NCBI RefSeq assembly: GCF_014635665.1
Contig: NZ_BMDG01000003.1
Span: forward strand, 124,001 to 188,000
Direction of reading: 5' to 3'
Source of the DNA: Isoptericola cucumis
GTDB lineage: Bacteria > Actinomycetota > Actinomycetes > Actinomycetales > Cellulomonadaceae
Length of the DNA: 64,000 bases
The notes under the pieces are model-generated. The model ran no database searches, had not been told where the DNA came from, and was given only the letters and a program-made list of their open reading frames with translations. This document shows positions 15,671 through 24,960 of this stretch, piece after piece. The number at the start of each line of letters is the position of its first letter. The first letter of the stretch is position 1. The position numbers and the translations under genes were made by a program.

Positions 15671-17635
15671 ATGTCCGTCTACCACGTCGCCGTCACCGGA
15701 TCCGATGCCGCTGACGGCTCTGCGGCCACCCCGCTGCGCACCATCAACCGGGCCGCCGCCCTGGCCCGCCCCGGCGACACCGTCCGGGTCCACGAGGGCG
15801 AGTACCGCGAGTGGGTCCGCCCCGCCCGCGGCGGTCTCGGCGACCGGCGCCGCATCACCTACGAGGCGGCCGCGGGCGAGCGCGTCGTCATCAAGGGGTC
15901 CGAGCGCGTCACGACGTGGGAGCGCGAGGACGGCGACGTCTGGCGCGCCGAGATCCCGAACGCCCTGTTCGGCGACTTCAACCCGTTCGCCCACGAGGTC
16001 GAGGGCGACTGGCTCGTGCCGCCGGCGACGGGGGAGCGCACCCACCTGGGCGAGGTGTACCTGAACGGGCGGAGCTTCTACGAGGTCCACGACCGTGCGG
16101 CCGTCACCGACCCGCCGGTGCGCACCGAGGCGGTCGACGGGTGGACCGGCACCCCCGAGCCGCTGCCCGACCCGGACCAGACCCGGTTCGTCTGGTACGC
16201 CGAGGTCGGCGCGGACGTCACGACCGTGTGGGCCGCCTTCCCGGGCGCCGACCCCAACGCCGAGCTCGTCGAGATCAACGTGCGCCGCTCCGTCTTCTAC
16301 CCCACGGAGCACCACCTGGACTACATCACCGTGCGCGGCTTCGAGCTGGCGCAGGCGGCCACGCCCTGGGCGCCGCCGACGGCCGACCAGCCCGGCCTCG
16401 TCGGGCCCAACTGGGCCAAGGGCTGGATCATCGAGGACAACGTGATCCACGACGCGAAGGCCTCGGCCGTCTCGCTCGGCAAGGAGATCTCCACCGGGCA
16501 CAACTTCTCGACCCTGCGCGGCGACAAGCCCGGGTACCAGTACCAGCTCGAGTCGGTCTTCGCCGCGCGGCAAATCGGCTGGGACCGGGAGCACGTCGGC
16601 TCGCACGTCGTGCGCCGCAACACCATCTTCGACTGCGGCCAGAACGGCATCGTCGGGCACCTCGGCGCGGTCTTCTCGCGCATCGAGGACAACCACATCC
16701 ACCACATCGCGACCAAGCGCGAGTACTACGGCTACGAGATCGCCGGCATCAAGCTGCACGCGGCCGTCGACGTGCAGATCGTGCACAACCGCATCCACGA
16801 CTGCACCCTGGGCACCTGGCTCGACTGGCAGACCCAGGGCACGCGCGTGGCCCGCAACCTCTTCTACGCCAACACGCGCGACCTGTTCGTCGAGGTCAGC
16901 CACGGCCCGTACGTGGTGGACCACAACGTGCTCGCCTCGCGGGTCGCGCTCGAGGTCTTCAGCCAGGGCGGAGCGTTCGTCAACAACCTCGTCGGCGGCG
17001 CCGTGCGCCTCGAGCAGGTCCTCGACCGCGCCACGCCCTACCACCGCCCGCACAGCACGCAGGTGTCCGGCTACGCGGTGGTGTACGGCGGCGACGACCG
17101 CTACGTCGGCAACCTGTTCCTCGGCGGGGACGCCGACCGCGCCTTCCGGCCCGGCAGCCTGGGGCACCGGCTGGCCACCTTCGGCACCCACGGCTACGAC
17201 GGCTGCCCGCCCACGTTCGACGACTACCTCGCGAGCGTCGAGCGGACCGGCGGCGACCACCAGCGCTTCCACGGCCTGCGCCAGCCGGCCTACGTCCACC
17301 ACAACACGTACGCGAACGGCGCCGCCCCCTACGAGCGCGAGAAGGACGCGCTGGTCGTCGACGACGCGGTGACCTTCGTCGTCGTCGACGAGGGCGACGA
17401 GGTCTACGTCGAGGCCACCGTGCCCGAGGCCGTCGCCGGACCCCGCGTGGGCCCGGTCACGGGCGCGGACCTGCCGCCCGTACGGTTCGCGGACGCCGAC
17501 TTCGAGGAGCCCGACGGCAGCCCTGTCGACGTGCGCACCGACCTGCTCGGCCGCGACAAGGAGCCCGGCACGTCGTACCCGGTCGGGCCGCTGGCCGCGC
17601 TGGCGACGGGGACGTCGCGCACCCGCGTCTGGTGA
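15671..17635 (+). CDS. GH120 beta-xylosidase (right-handed parallel beta-helix)
   Basis: The 654-residue protein closely resembles the GH120 beta-xylosidase XylC of Thermoanaerobacterium as I recall that sequence: matching N-terminus (YHVAVTGSDAADG), the segment ATPWAPPTADQPGL, and the active-site region. By that comparison the nucleophile is Asp385 (GTWLDWQTQG) and the acid/base Glu408 (DLFVEVSHGP), 23 residues apart as in XylC. It lacks a signal peptide, so it should release xylose from imported xylo-oligosaccharides in the cytoplasm. A GAAAGG ribosome site lies nine bases before the ATG. It is last in the LacI-controlled transport operon. The family call rests on remembered similarity and deserves a CAZy search. 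Confidence 0.88.
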   Translation: MSVYHVAVTGSDAADGSAATPLRTINRAAALARPGDTVRVHEGEYREWVRPARGGLGDRRRITYEAAAGERVVIKGSERVTTWEREDGDVWRAEIPNALFGDFNPFAHEVEGDWLVPPATGERTHLGEVYLNGRSFYEVHDRAAVTDPPVRTEAVDGWTGTPEPLPDPDQTRFVWYAEVGADVTTVWAAFPGADPNAELVEINVRRSVFYPTEHHLDYITVRGFELAQAATPWAPPTADQPGLVGPNWAKGWIIEDNVIHDAKASAVSLGKEISTGHNFSTLRGDKPGYQYQLESVFAARQIGWDREHVGSHVVRRNTIFDCGQNGIVGHLGAVFSRIEDNHIHHIATKREYYGYEIAGIKLHAAVDVQIVHNRIHDCTLGTWLDWQTQGTRVARNLFYANTRDLFVEVSHGPYVVDHNVLASRVALEVFSQGGAFVNNLVGGAVRLEQVLDRATPYHRPHSTQVSGYAVVYGGDDRYVGNLFLGGDADRAFRPGSLGHRLATFGTHGYDGCPPTFDDYLASVERTGGDHQRFHGLRQPAYVHHNTYANGAAPYEREKDALVVDDAVTFVVVDEGDEVYVEATVPEAVAGPRVGPVTGADLPPVRFADADFEEPDGSPVDVRTDLLGRDKEPGTSYPVGPLAALATGTSRTRVW

Positions 17636-17641
17636 GACGGC

Positions 17642-17678
17642 CCCGGCCCCGCCGCGTCACGGAGGCGGCGGGGCCGGG
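17642..17678. terminator. bidirectional hairpin after the GH120 gene
   Basis: CCCGGCCCCGCCG (17642-17654) pairs perfectly with 17666-17678 around an 11-base loop. It starts 7 bases after the GH120 stop, and its right arm encodes the Pro-rich C-terminus of the convergent histidine kinase. There is no U-tract, as is common in GC-rich actinobacteria. Confidence 0.65.
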
Positions 17679-18776
17679 TGCGGCGCGGCGGGCAGCCGCA
17701 CCGTGACCCGCAGACCGCCGCCGGGCCGCGGCGCGAGGTCGAGCGCGCCGTCGTGGGCACGCGTGATGCTGTCGACGATCGCCAGCCCGAGGCCGACGCC
17801 CGCGTGCTCGCCCGCCACAGGGGGACGCACGCGCCCGGTGCCGCGCCGGAACGGCTCGGTCAGCGTCGGGACCAGGTCGGGCGCGAGCGCCTCACCGGTG
17901 TTCTCGACCGTGAGCACGGCCCACCCGGGGCGTGTCGTGGTGGCGACCCGCACGGTGCCGCCGCCGGGGAGGTTGTGGACGATCGCGTTGTGCACGAGAT
18001 TCGTGGTCAGCTGCTGCAGCAGCGGCTCCGAGCCGACGACGGGGGTGACGTCGCCCACGGCCTCTAGCGTGGTCCCGCGTCGCTCCGCGAGCGGGAGGAG
18101 CGTCTCGGCGGCCTGCTCCGCGAGGAGGGACAGGTCGACGCGCTCGCGGGCGAAGGACCGCCGGTCCGCCCGGCTGAGCAGGAGCAGCGCCTCGGTGAGG
18201 TCGATCGCCCGGGCGTTGACGGCGGTGAGCCGCTCGAGCAGCTCACCGGTGTCGCGGTCCGGGTCGTCGCGGGCGACGTCGAGGAGCGCCTGGGTGGTCG
18301 CCAGCGGCGTGCGCAGCTCGTGCGAGGCGTTGGCGGCGAACCGCTGCTGCTCGGCGACGTGCGCCTCGAGGCGGGCGAGCATGCCGTCGAAGGCGTCGGC
18401 GAGCTCGCGGAACTCGTCCTGGTTGCCCGGGAGGCCGATGCGGTGGGAGAGCGACCCGGTCGCGGCCACCCGGGTGGCCGCCGTGATCCGGTCCAGGGGA
18501 GCGAGCATCCGGCCTGCGAGGAGCCACCCGCCCACCAGGCCGAACACCAGCAGGGCCGCCAGCGCCCACGTCGCCCGGGGGACGAACGCGCGCTCGAGGT
18601 CGGACCGGTTGGGCACGAACTGCCCCGGGCCGGGGCGGTCGATCGAGATCGTCACGGACTCGGGCACGTACCGCAGCAGGAACACCCACACGACGGCGAG
18701 CAGCAGGACGCCGGCGACCATGAGGAACCCCACGTAGCTGAGCGTGAGCTTGAGGCGGACGCTCGTCCCCGGTTCC

Positions 18777-18784
<8 letters not shown>
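17657..18784 (-). CDS. sensor histidine kinase (HAMP/HisKA/HATPase)
   Basis: The protein has two membrane helices flanking a short extracellular loop of about 45 residues. A HAMP domain follows (LAPLDRITAATRVAATG), then the phospho-acceptor H box ASHELRTPLA and ATPase motifs (N box NLVHNAIVHN, G box GVGLGLAIVDS). The GTG at 18784 has GGAGGGG just upstream and gives 375 residues, overlapping the response regulator stop by eight bases; another GTG at 18799 has no ribosome site. With the OmpR-type regulator it forms a two-component system beside a VanY-type gene, so sensing of cell-wall stress is likely but inferred. Confidence 0.92.
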
Positions 18785-19499
<715 letters not shown>

Positions 19500-19505
19500 G
19501 CCTCG

Positions 19506-19555
19506 ATGCTACGAGCCGCCACCTGTCGCGGGCGTATCGAAAACCCCATACGCCC
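19506..19555. promoter_or_regulatory. divergent control region of the two-component system and vanY-like gene
   Basis: GGGCGTAT (19530-19537) and ATACGCCC (19548-19555) are perfect inverted arms around ten bases. The centre of symmetry is about 43 bases from both start codons (GTG 19499 on minus, ATG 19586 on plus), an activator-type position if both mRNAs are leaderless. TAGCAT (19511-19506, minus) is a likely -10 for the regulator; TGGGCT (19574-19579) is a weaker candidate for the peptidase gene. The response regulator is the obvious binder. Confidence 0.6.
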
Positions 19556-19585
19556 CGGCAACACCCGCCCACGTGGGCTGGGGGC

Positions 19586-20155
19586 ATGTCCAGCACACGA
19601 ACGCGGGCCCGGTCCCGCCGGACCCGGCCCGTCGTCCTCACCCTCCTCGTGGTCGCCCTCGTCGCGGTCGCCGCCTGGTTCCTCGACGCCCTCGGCGACC
19701 GGCCCTGGGCCGACGGCGAGGTCTCCGACGACGTGACGGTCTTCGACGACGAGTTCCCGGCCGTGGCGAACCTCGACCCGGACCTGCTCGCCGCCCTCCG
19801 CGAGGCGGCGACCGACGCGGCCGACGACGGCATCACCTTCTCCGTCACCAGCGGCTGGCGTTCCCCGGAGTACCAGGACCGGCTGCTGAGCGACGCCGTC
19901 TCCGAGTACGGCTCGGCCGCCGAGGCGGCCCGCTGGGTGGCGACCGCGGAGACCTCCCCGCACGTGCAGGGGGACGCCCTCGACGTCGGGCCGTGGGACG
20001 CCATGGACTGGCTGTCCACCAGCGGCGCCCGGTACGGGCTGTGCCAGGTCTACGCCAACGAGCCCTGGCACTACGAGCTGCGCCCGGACGCCGCCCACGT
20101 CGGCTGCCCGCCGATGTACGACGACCCCACCCAGGACCCGAGGATGCAGCAGTGA
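19586..20155 (+). CDS. VanY-type D-alanyl-D-alanine carboxypeptidase (M15B)
   Basis: The 189-residue protein has one N-terminal membrane anchor (about 15-33) and an M15 peptidase domain. Zinc ligands and catalytic residues fit the family: His126 and Asp133 in SPHVQGDALD, Glu159 and His162 in EPWHYE. Such enzymes remove the terminal D-Ala from peptidoglycan stem peptides outside the membrane. It is divergent from a VanR/VanS-like pair, but there is no vanH, vanA or vanX nearby, so this is a cell-wall trimming module rather than a full glycopeptide resistance cluster. The single start is ATG 19586. Confidence 0.9.
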   Translation: MSSTRTRARSRRTRPVVLTLLVVALVAVAAWFLDALGDRPWADGEVSDDVTVFDDEFPAVANLDPDLLAALREAATDAADDGITFSVTSGWRSPEYQDRLLSDAVSEYGSAAEAARWVATAETSPHVQGDALDVGPWDAMDWLSTSGARYGLCQVYANEPWHYELRPDAAHVGCPPMYDDPTQDPRMQQ

Positions 20156-20192
20156 CCGGCGTTCCCGCCCTGGTCCGTGCCACGATCGTCGG

Positions 20193-20777
20193 ATGGAGCT
20201 GCAGGAATTCCTGGACCACGTGAACCGCGGCGCGACCGTCGAGGGCGGCTCGCCCGCGCACGAGTTCATGCACCACGCGGCGCAGGACGCGCTGCGGGTC
20301 GTCGCCGAGCTGAACACCGGCTACCGCACGCCCGGCGAGGTGCGCGCCCTGCTGTCCCGGCTGACGGGCCGGACGGTCGACGAGTCGGTGGCGCTCTTCC
20401 CGCCGTTCTACTCCGAGTTCGGCAAGAACCTCACCCTCGGCGCCGGCGTCTTCATCAACATGGGATGCCGGTTCCAGGACACCGGCGGGATCACCGTCGG
20501 CGACGGGGCGCTCATCGGGCACGGCACCACGGTGACCACCCTCAACCACGGGATGGACCCGGCCCGACGGGCGGACATGACGCCGGCGCCGGTCGTGATC
20601 GGCCGCCGGGCGTGGCTCGGCGCCTCGGTGACGGTCGTGCCCGGCGTGACCATCGGCGACGGGGCGGTGGTCGGCGCCGGCGCGGTCGTGACCCGGGACG
20701 TGCCGGCCGACACCGTCGTCGCGGGCGTGCCGGCCCGGGTGGTCCGCGCGACCGGCTTCACGACCGTCCCGGGATGA
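20193..20777 (+). CDS. hexapeptide-repeat acetyltransferase (LacA/Maa-like)
   Basis: The 194-residue protein shows the left-handed beta-helix pattern (GGITVGDGALIGHGTTVTT, then GVTIGDGAVVGAGAVVTRDV) and the catalytic region TLNHGMDPARR used by maltose/galactoside O-acetyltransferases. The N-terminal part is an acceptor-binding domain. It would transfer acetyl from acetyl-CoA to a sugar hydroxyl as a trimer. It follows the vanY-like gene by 37 bases and may be cotranscribed. No clear ribosome site precedes the ATG at 20193. Confidence 0.86.
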   Translation: MELQEFLDHVNRGATVEGGSPAHEFMHHAAQDALRVVAELNTGYRTPGEVRALLSRLTGRTVDESVALFPPFYSEFGKNLTLGAGVFINMGCRFQDTGGITVGDGALIGHGTTVTTLNHGMDPARRADMTPAPVVIGRRAWLGASVTVVPGVTIGDGAVVGAGAVVTRDVPADTVVAGVPARVVRATGFTTVPG

Positions 20778-20810
20778 GCGCCCGACCGAGCGGCGGCTGA
20801 GCGCCGGCGT

Positions 20811-20846
20811 CAGGCCCGCGCTCAGGCCCGCGCTCAGGCCCGCAGC
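20811..20846. repeat. 12-bp tandem repeat over the stop of the VOC gene
   Basis: CAGGCCCGCGCT is present twice in tandem, followed by CAGGCCCGCAGC. On the minus strand each unit carries an in-frame TGA, so the gene ends with three stops spaced 12 bases apart. Confidence 0.75.
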
Positions 20847-21244
20847 GAGGCGAGCACCTCGGCGTAGTGCGCGTTCTCCATCACGCCCAGCACGTTGCCG
20901 AAGGGGTCGACGACGGACGCCGTGACGAAGCCGGGGCCGCGCTCGAGCGGCGGGGCGTGGTCGACGGCGCCGAGGTCGAGCAGCCGCTGGTGGGCGGCGC
21001 GGACGTCGTCGACGGCCCAGTAGGCGAAGGCGCCGCCGGGCTCGGCCGGCTGCGGGGGAGCGAAGCGCCGGTCCATGATCCCCAGCTCGTGCTGGTAGTC
21101 GCCGATGCGGAACTCGGTGTAGGCGAGCGCGCCGTTCGCGTCCCGGTTGAAGTACGCCTCGGTGCCGAGCACCTCGGCGTACCAGTCGCGGGCGGCCGCG
21201 ACGTCGTCGGCGAGGTAGGTGATGGTGGTCAGTCCGCGCAGCAT
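20834..21244 (-). CDS. VOC family protein (glyoxalase/bleomycin resistance fold)
   Basis: The 136-residue protein has paired beta-alpha-beta-beta-beta modules of the vicinal oxygen chelate fold: TTITYLADDVAAARDWYAEV, then AYWAVDDVRAAHQRLLDLGA and VVDPFGNVLGVMEN. Function within the family cannot be told. The ATG at 21244 has CTGGAG upstream; an in-frame extension to 21319 would run into the divergent promoter. It is divergent from a WYL regulator, a frequent pairing in actinobacteria where the regulator controls the VOC gene. Confidence 0.87.
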   Translation of the reverse strand: MLRGLTTITYLADDVAAARDWYAEVLGTEAYFNRDANGALAYTEFRIGDYQHELGIMDRRFAPPQPAEPGGAFAYWAVDDVRAAHQRLLDLGAVDHAPPLERGPGFVTASVVDPFGNVLGVMENAHYAEVLASLRA

Positions 21245-21303
21245 GTCTGCTCCAGGTGTCCCTGCGGCGCCCGGTGACGCCGTCCGATCACCACTCTCGT
21301 CGT

Positions 21304-21330
21304 CAAAGTGCTCACCCACTGACTACTTTG
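21304..21330. promoter_or_regulatory. CAAAGT/ACTTTG inverted repeat between the VOC and WYL genes
   Basis: CAAAGT (21304-21309) and ACTTTG (21325-21330) are inverted around 15 bases in the 103-base divergent gap. TACTTT (21324-21329) could be a -10 for the WYL gene. The A/T-rich hexamers stand out in this sequence. Confidence 0.45.
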
Positions 21331-21347
21331 TGTGCCAGTCTCGGAGC

Positions 21348-22337
21348 ATGCGCGCCGACCGGCTCATCCAGGTCCTGCTCCACCTGCAGTCGCGCCCGCG
21401 CGTCACCGCGGCCCAGCTCGCCGCCGACCTCGAGGTGTCGGTCGCGACCGCCCGCCGCGACCTGGAGGCGCTGTCGGCCGCGGGCGTGCCCGTGTACCCG
21501 CAGCCCGGCCGGGGCGGTGGCTGGTCGCTGCTGGGCGGCTCGCGCACGGACCTGTCGGGCCTCACGGCCCCGGAAGCGCGCGCCCTGTTCCTGCTCGCCG
21601 GGCCGGGAGCGGCCTCGTCCGACGACGCGCGGGCGGCGCTGCGCAAGCTCGTGCGCGCCCTGCCCGCCACCTTCCGGGCCGAGGCCGAGGCGGCCGCGTC
21701 GGCCGTCGTCGTCGATCGCGAGCGCTGGAGCGCTGTCGGGCGGGAGCGGCCGGCGGAGGTCGACGTGCTGCAGCGGGCGGTCGTCGAGCGCCGCCGGGTC
21801 CGGATCGACTACACGGGCGCGACGGGGTACTCCTCCCGGCGGGACGTCGACCCGTGGGGGCTCGTCGACAAGGACGGCGTCTGGTATCTCGTCGCCGGCA
21901 CGCCGCGCGGCGCGCGCACCTTCCGGGTGGACCGCGTGCGCGGGCTGGAGGTCACCGCCACGCCGTCCGACGTCCCGGAGGGCCTCGACCTGGCCGCCGA
22001 GTGGGAGCGGGTCGTGGGCGAGGTGGAGGAACGACGGTCTACGACGTGGGCCACCGTCCTCGTGCGCGCGGAGCACGTCGGCGTGCTGCGCGCCCAGTTC
22101 GGGCGGCACACGCACGTGGAGGAGGCCGCCGACGGTGCCGGCCGAAGCGCCCGCGACGACGGCCGGGCCCGGGTGCGCGTGGCCGCGCCCACACCGCTCG
22201 ACGTCGCCCGGCACCTGGCCGGCTGGGGCGCGCAGGCCGAGGTCGAGGGCCCGCCCGAGGTGCGGGCGGAGCTCGCTCGGCTGGGTGCCGAGCTGGTCGC
22301 CCGCTACGGCACAGGCAGGAGCTCCGGGCACCAGTAA
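21348..22337 (+). CDS. WYL domain-containing transcriptional regulator
   Basis: The 329-residue protein has an N-terminal DeoR-like winged helix (RADRLIQVLLHLQSRPRVTA, then LEVSVATARRDLEALSAAGV) and a central WYL domain (VRIDYTGATGYSSRRDVDPW, DGVWYLVAGTPRGARTFRVD) with a C-terminal WCX extension. WYL domains sense ligands such as oligonucleotides or metabolites. The conserved N-terminus (MRADRLIQVL) fixes the start at ATG 21348. Its likely target is the divergent VOC gene. Confidence 0.91.
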   Translation: MRADRLIQVLLHLQSRPRVTAAQLAADLEVSVATARRDLEALSAAGVPVYPQPGRGGGWSLLGGSRTDLSGLTAPEARALFLLAGPGAASSDDARAALRKLVRALPATFRAEAEAAASAVVVDRERWSAVGRERPAEVDVLQRAVVERRRVRIDYTGATGYSSRRDVDPWGLVDKDGVWYLVAGTPRGARTFRVDRVRGLEVTATPSDVPEGLDLAAEWERVVGEVEERRSTTWATVLVRAEHVGVLRAQFGRHTHVEEAADGAGRSARDDGRARVRVAAPTPLDVARHLAGWGAQAEVEGPPEVRAELARLGAELVARYGTGRSSGHQ

Positions 22338-22398
22338 TGCCTCGGTAACGGCGGCTCCGTAGCGTCCCGGGAGCCCCCACGACCCGAGGAGCATCCTG

Positions 22399-24960
22399 AT
22401 GCACCTGTTCCATCCGTCCCGCCGCAGGCGGTTCGCGCCGGTGGCGCTCGCGGCCACCGCCGCGGCCGCGCTGCTGGCCGGCCCGGCGCTCGCCGCCACG
22501 GCGACGGCCGCGCCTGCCGTCGCCGCGAGTGCGGCCGGCAAGATCGACCCGGCCCTCGAGAGGGCGGTGGACGGCGGCGACGAGGCCACGTTCTTCGTCG
22601 TCCTCCAGGGCAGTGCCGACCTGGTGCAGGCCCGCGCGAAGCAGAGCAAGCGGGCCAAGGCGAAGGCGACCTACGGCGCGCTGCGCTCCGAGGCGAACCG
22701 CGCCCAGAGGTCTCTCACTGCCTGGCTCGACGCCGAGAAGATCGGGCACGAGGACTTCTGGATCACCAGCTCGGTGCTCGTGACGGGTGACGAGGCCCTC
22801 GTCGACGAGCTCGCGCAGCGCAGCGACGTCGCCGAGCTGGTCCAGGAGAAGCACTACGCGATCGACGCCGGCGAGACCACGACGGAGACCGCCGCGGACG
22901 AGGCCGGCGGCACCGGCACGACCGCGACACCCGAGTGGGGCGTCACCGACATCAGGGCCGACCAGGTGTGGTCGCAGTACGCCGACCGCGGCGAGGGCGT
23001 CGTCATCGCCAACATCGACTCCGGCGTGCAGTTCGACCACCCGGCGCTCGTGGACTCCTACGCCGGCAACGACGGCGACGGCTCGTTCACGCACGACTAC
23101 CACTGGTTCAACCCGACCGGCGAGTGCGACGACGCCGCCGTTCCGTGCGACAACAACGGCCACGGCTCCCACACGATGGGCACGATGGTCGGCGCGGACG
23201 GCATCGGCGTGGCCCCGGGCGCCACGTGGATCGCGGCCAAGGGCTGCGAGTCCCGCTCGTGCTCGGACAGCTCGCTGCTGGCCGCCGGCCAGTGGGTCCT
23301 GGCGCCCACGGACGCGAACGGCGAGAACCCGCGCCCCGAGCTGGCGCCCGACATCGTCAACAACTCCTGGGGCGGCGGGTTCACCACGTTCTACGAGGAC
23401 ACGATCGCGGCGTGGACGGCGGCCGGCATCTTCGCCCCGTTCTCGGCGGGCAACGGCGGCAACGGCGTGAGCTGCTCGACGGCGGAGTCCCCGGGCGCCC
23501 AGGCGACGACCTACGCCGTCGGCGCGTACGACGTGAACGGCACGATCGCGAACTTCTCCGGGTTCGGCCCCTCCCTGGTCGACGGGTCCGCCGTCCCGAG
23601 CATCGCGGCGCCGGGCGTCGACGTCCGCTCGGCCGCGCCGGGCTCCGAGTACGCCACGCTGTCCGGCACCTCGATGGCGGCGCCGCACGTCGCGGGCGCG
23701 GCCGCCCTGGTGATGGCCGCGGCGCCGACGCTCGTCGGTGACGTCGCCGGCACGCGCGCCGTCCTGGACGACGCCGCGCGCGACGTCGACGACACGCACT
23801 GCGGCGGCACCGTCGACGCGAACAACGTGTGGGGCGAGGGCAAGCTCGACGCCCTGGCCGCGGTCGTGGCCGCCCCGAAGGAGGCGGCGACCGTCACCGG
23901 CACCGTCACCGACGAGGCGACGGGCGCCGCGCTGCCCGACGTCTCCGTCGAGCTCACCGGCACCGGCTCCCGCACCGTGAAGACCGGCTCCGACGGCACC
24001 TTCTCCGTCCACCTGCTCCCCGGCACGTACGACGTCACCCTGAGCGGCTACGGCTACGCCACCCGCACGCTGGCGGGCGTCGCGCTCGTCGACGACCAGG
24101 AGCTGGTGCAGGCCGTCGCCCTCGCGCCCGTCCCGGCGCACGCCGTGTCGGGCACCGTGCTCGACGTGGCGGGCGACCCGCTCGGCGGGGCGACGGTCGC
24201 GGTCGCCGGCACCCCGGTGCCCGCGGTCACCACGGCCGCCGACGGCACGTACACGCTGCCGCAGGTCGCCGAGGGCGACTACACGCTCACGGTGACGCCG
24301 TCCGCGCCGGTGCTGTGCAACGGCGAGCACGCCGGGGCGCTGACCGTCGACGGCGACGAGACCGCCGACGTGCAGGTCCCGGCCCGCACCGACCGCTCGG
24401 GCCACTCCTGCGCCCCGGCGTCGTACGGGTGGGTCGCGGGCAAGACCCGCGTCGCCCTGAGCGGCGACGAGGACGCGGCGACCGTCGCGCTCCCGTTCGG
24501 CGTCGACTTCTACGGCGTCACCTACGACGAGGTCGCGGTGACCACCAACGGCCTGCTCAACTTCCTCGCGCCGCGCGTCGGCGACTACGCCAACGAGGTG
24601 CTGCCGAGCAACGCCGCGCCCAACGGGATCGTCGCGGCCTACTGGGACGACCTGACCGTCGACAAGAAGTCGAAGGTCACCACGGGCACCGTCGGCAGCG
24701 CGGGCGACCGCCGGTTCGCCGTGGTGTGGACCGACGTGCTCGTCGCGGACGGCTCGGGCGACCGGGTCACCTTCGAGGCCGTGCTCCACGAGGCCGACGG
24801 CGCCGTGACGCTGCAGTACCAGTCCGTGCCCGACGGCGGCGCGCACGCCACCGTGGGCATCGAGAACCAGGCCGGTTCCGACGCCCTCCAGTACTCCTTC
24901 GACCAGCCGGTGCTCACCGCCGGCTCGGCGATCCGCTTCGCACAGGGAGACCAGCGATGA
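22399..24960 (+). CDS. secreted S8 serine peptidase (subtilase) with Ig-like domains
   Basis: The 853-residue protein has a signal peptide (about 1-38), an I9-type propeptide (about 62-153), then a subtilisin domain with catalytic Asp207 (NIDSGV), His255 (NGHGSH), oxyanion Asn322 (NNSWGG) and Ser425 (GTSMAAPH). Two carboxypeptidase-regulatory-like beta domains follow (about 494-570 and 578-655), and a C-terminal beta domain (about 675-853). It should be an extracellular endopeptidase activated by loss of the propeptide. GAGGAGC precedes the ATG; TAGCGT (22360-22365) is a possible -10. Its stop overlaps the start of the next gene in ATGA, linking the two products. Confidence 0.93.
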   Translation: MHLFHPSRRRRFAPVALAATAAAALLAGPALAATATAAPAVAASAAGKIDPALERAVDGGDEATFFVVLQGSADLVQARAKQSKRAKAKATYGALRSEANRAQRSLTAWLDAEKIGHEDFWITSSVLVTGDEALVDELAQRSDVAELVQEKHYAIDAGETTTETAADEAGGTGTTATPEWGVTDIRADQVWSQYADRGEGVVIANIDSGVQFDHPALVDSYAGNDGDGSFTHDYHWFNPTGECDDAAVPCDNNGHGSHTMGTMVGADGIGVAPGATWIAAKGCESRSCSDSSLLAAGQWVLAPTDANGENPRPELAPDIVNNSWGGGFTTFYEDTIAAWTAAGIFAPFSAGNGGNGVSCSTAESPGAQATTYAVGAYDVNGTIANFSGFGPSLVDGSAVPSIAAPGVDVRSAAPGSEYATLSGTSMAAPHVAGAAALVMAAAPTLVGDVAGTRAVLDDAARDVDDTHCGGTVDANNVWGEGKLDALAAVVAAPKEAATVTGTVTDEATGAALPDVSVELTGTGSRTVKTGSDGTFSVHLLPGTYDVTLSGYGYATRTLAGVALVDDQELVQAVALAPVPAHAVSGTVLDVAGDPLGGATVAVAGTPVPAVTTAADGTYTLPQVAEGDYTLTVTPSAPVLCNGEHAGALTVDGDETADVQVPARTDRSGHSCAPASYGWVAGKTRVALSGDEDAATVALPFGVDFYGVTYDEVAVTTNGLLNFLAPRVGDYANEVLPSNAAPNGIVAAYWDDLTVDKKSKVTTGTVGSAGDRRFAVVWTDVLVADGSGDRVTFEAVLHEADGAVTLQYQSVPDGGAHATVGIENQAGSDALQYSFDQPVLTAGSAIRFAQGDQR

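Noticed and set aside
19586-20155. A vancomycin-resistance gene cluster
   Set aside because: Only a VanY-type enzyme and a two-component system are present. The ddl gene lies 30 kb away among core genes, and vanH, vanA and vanX are absent.
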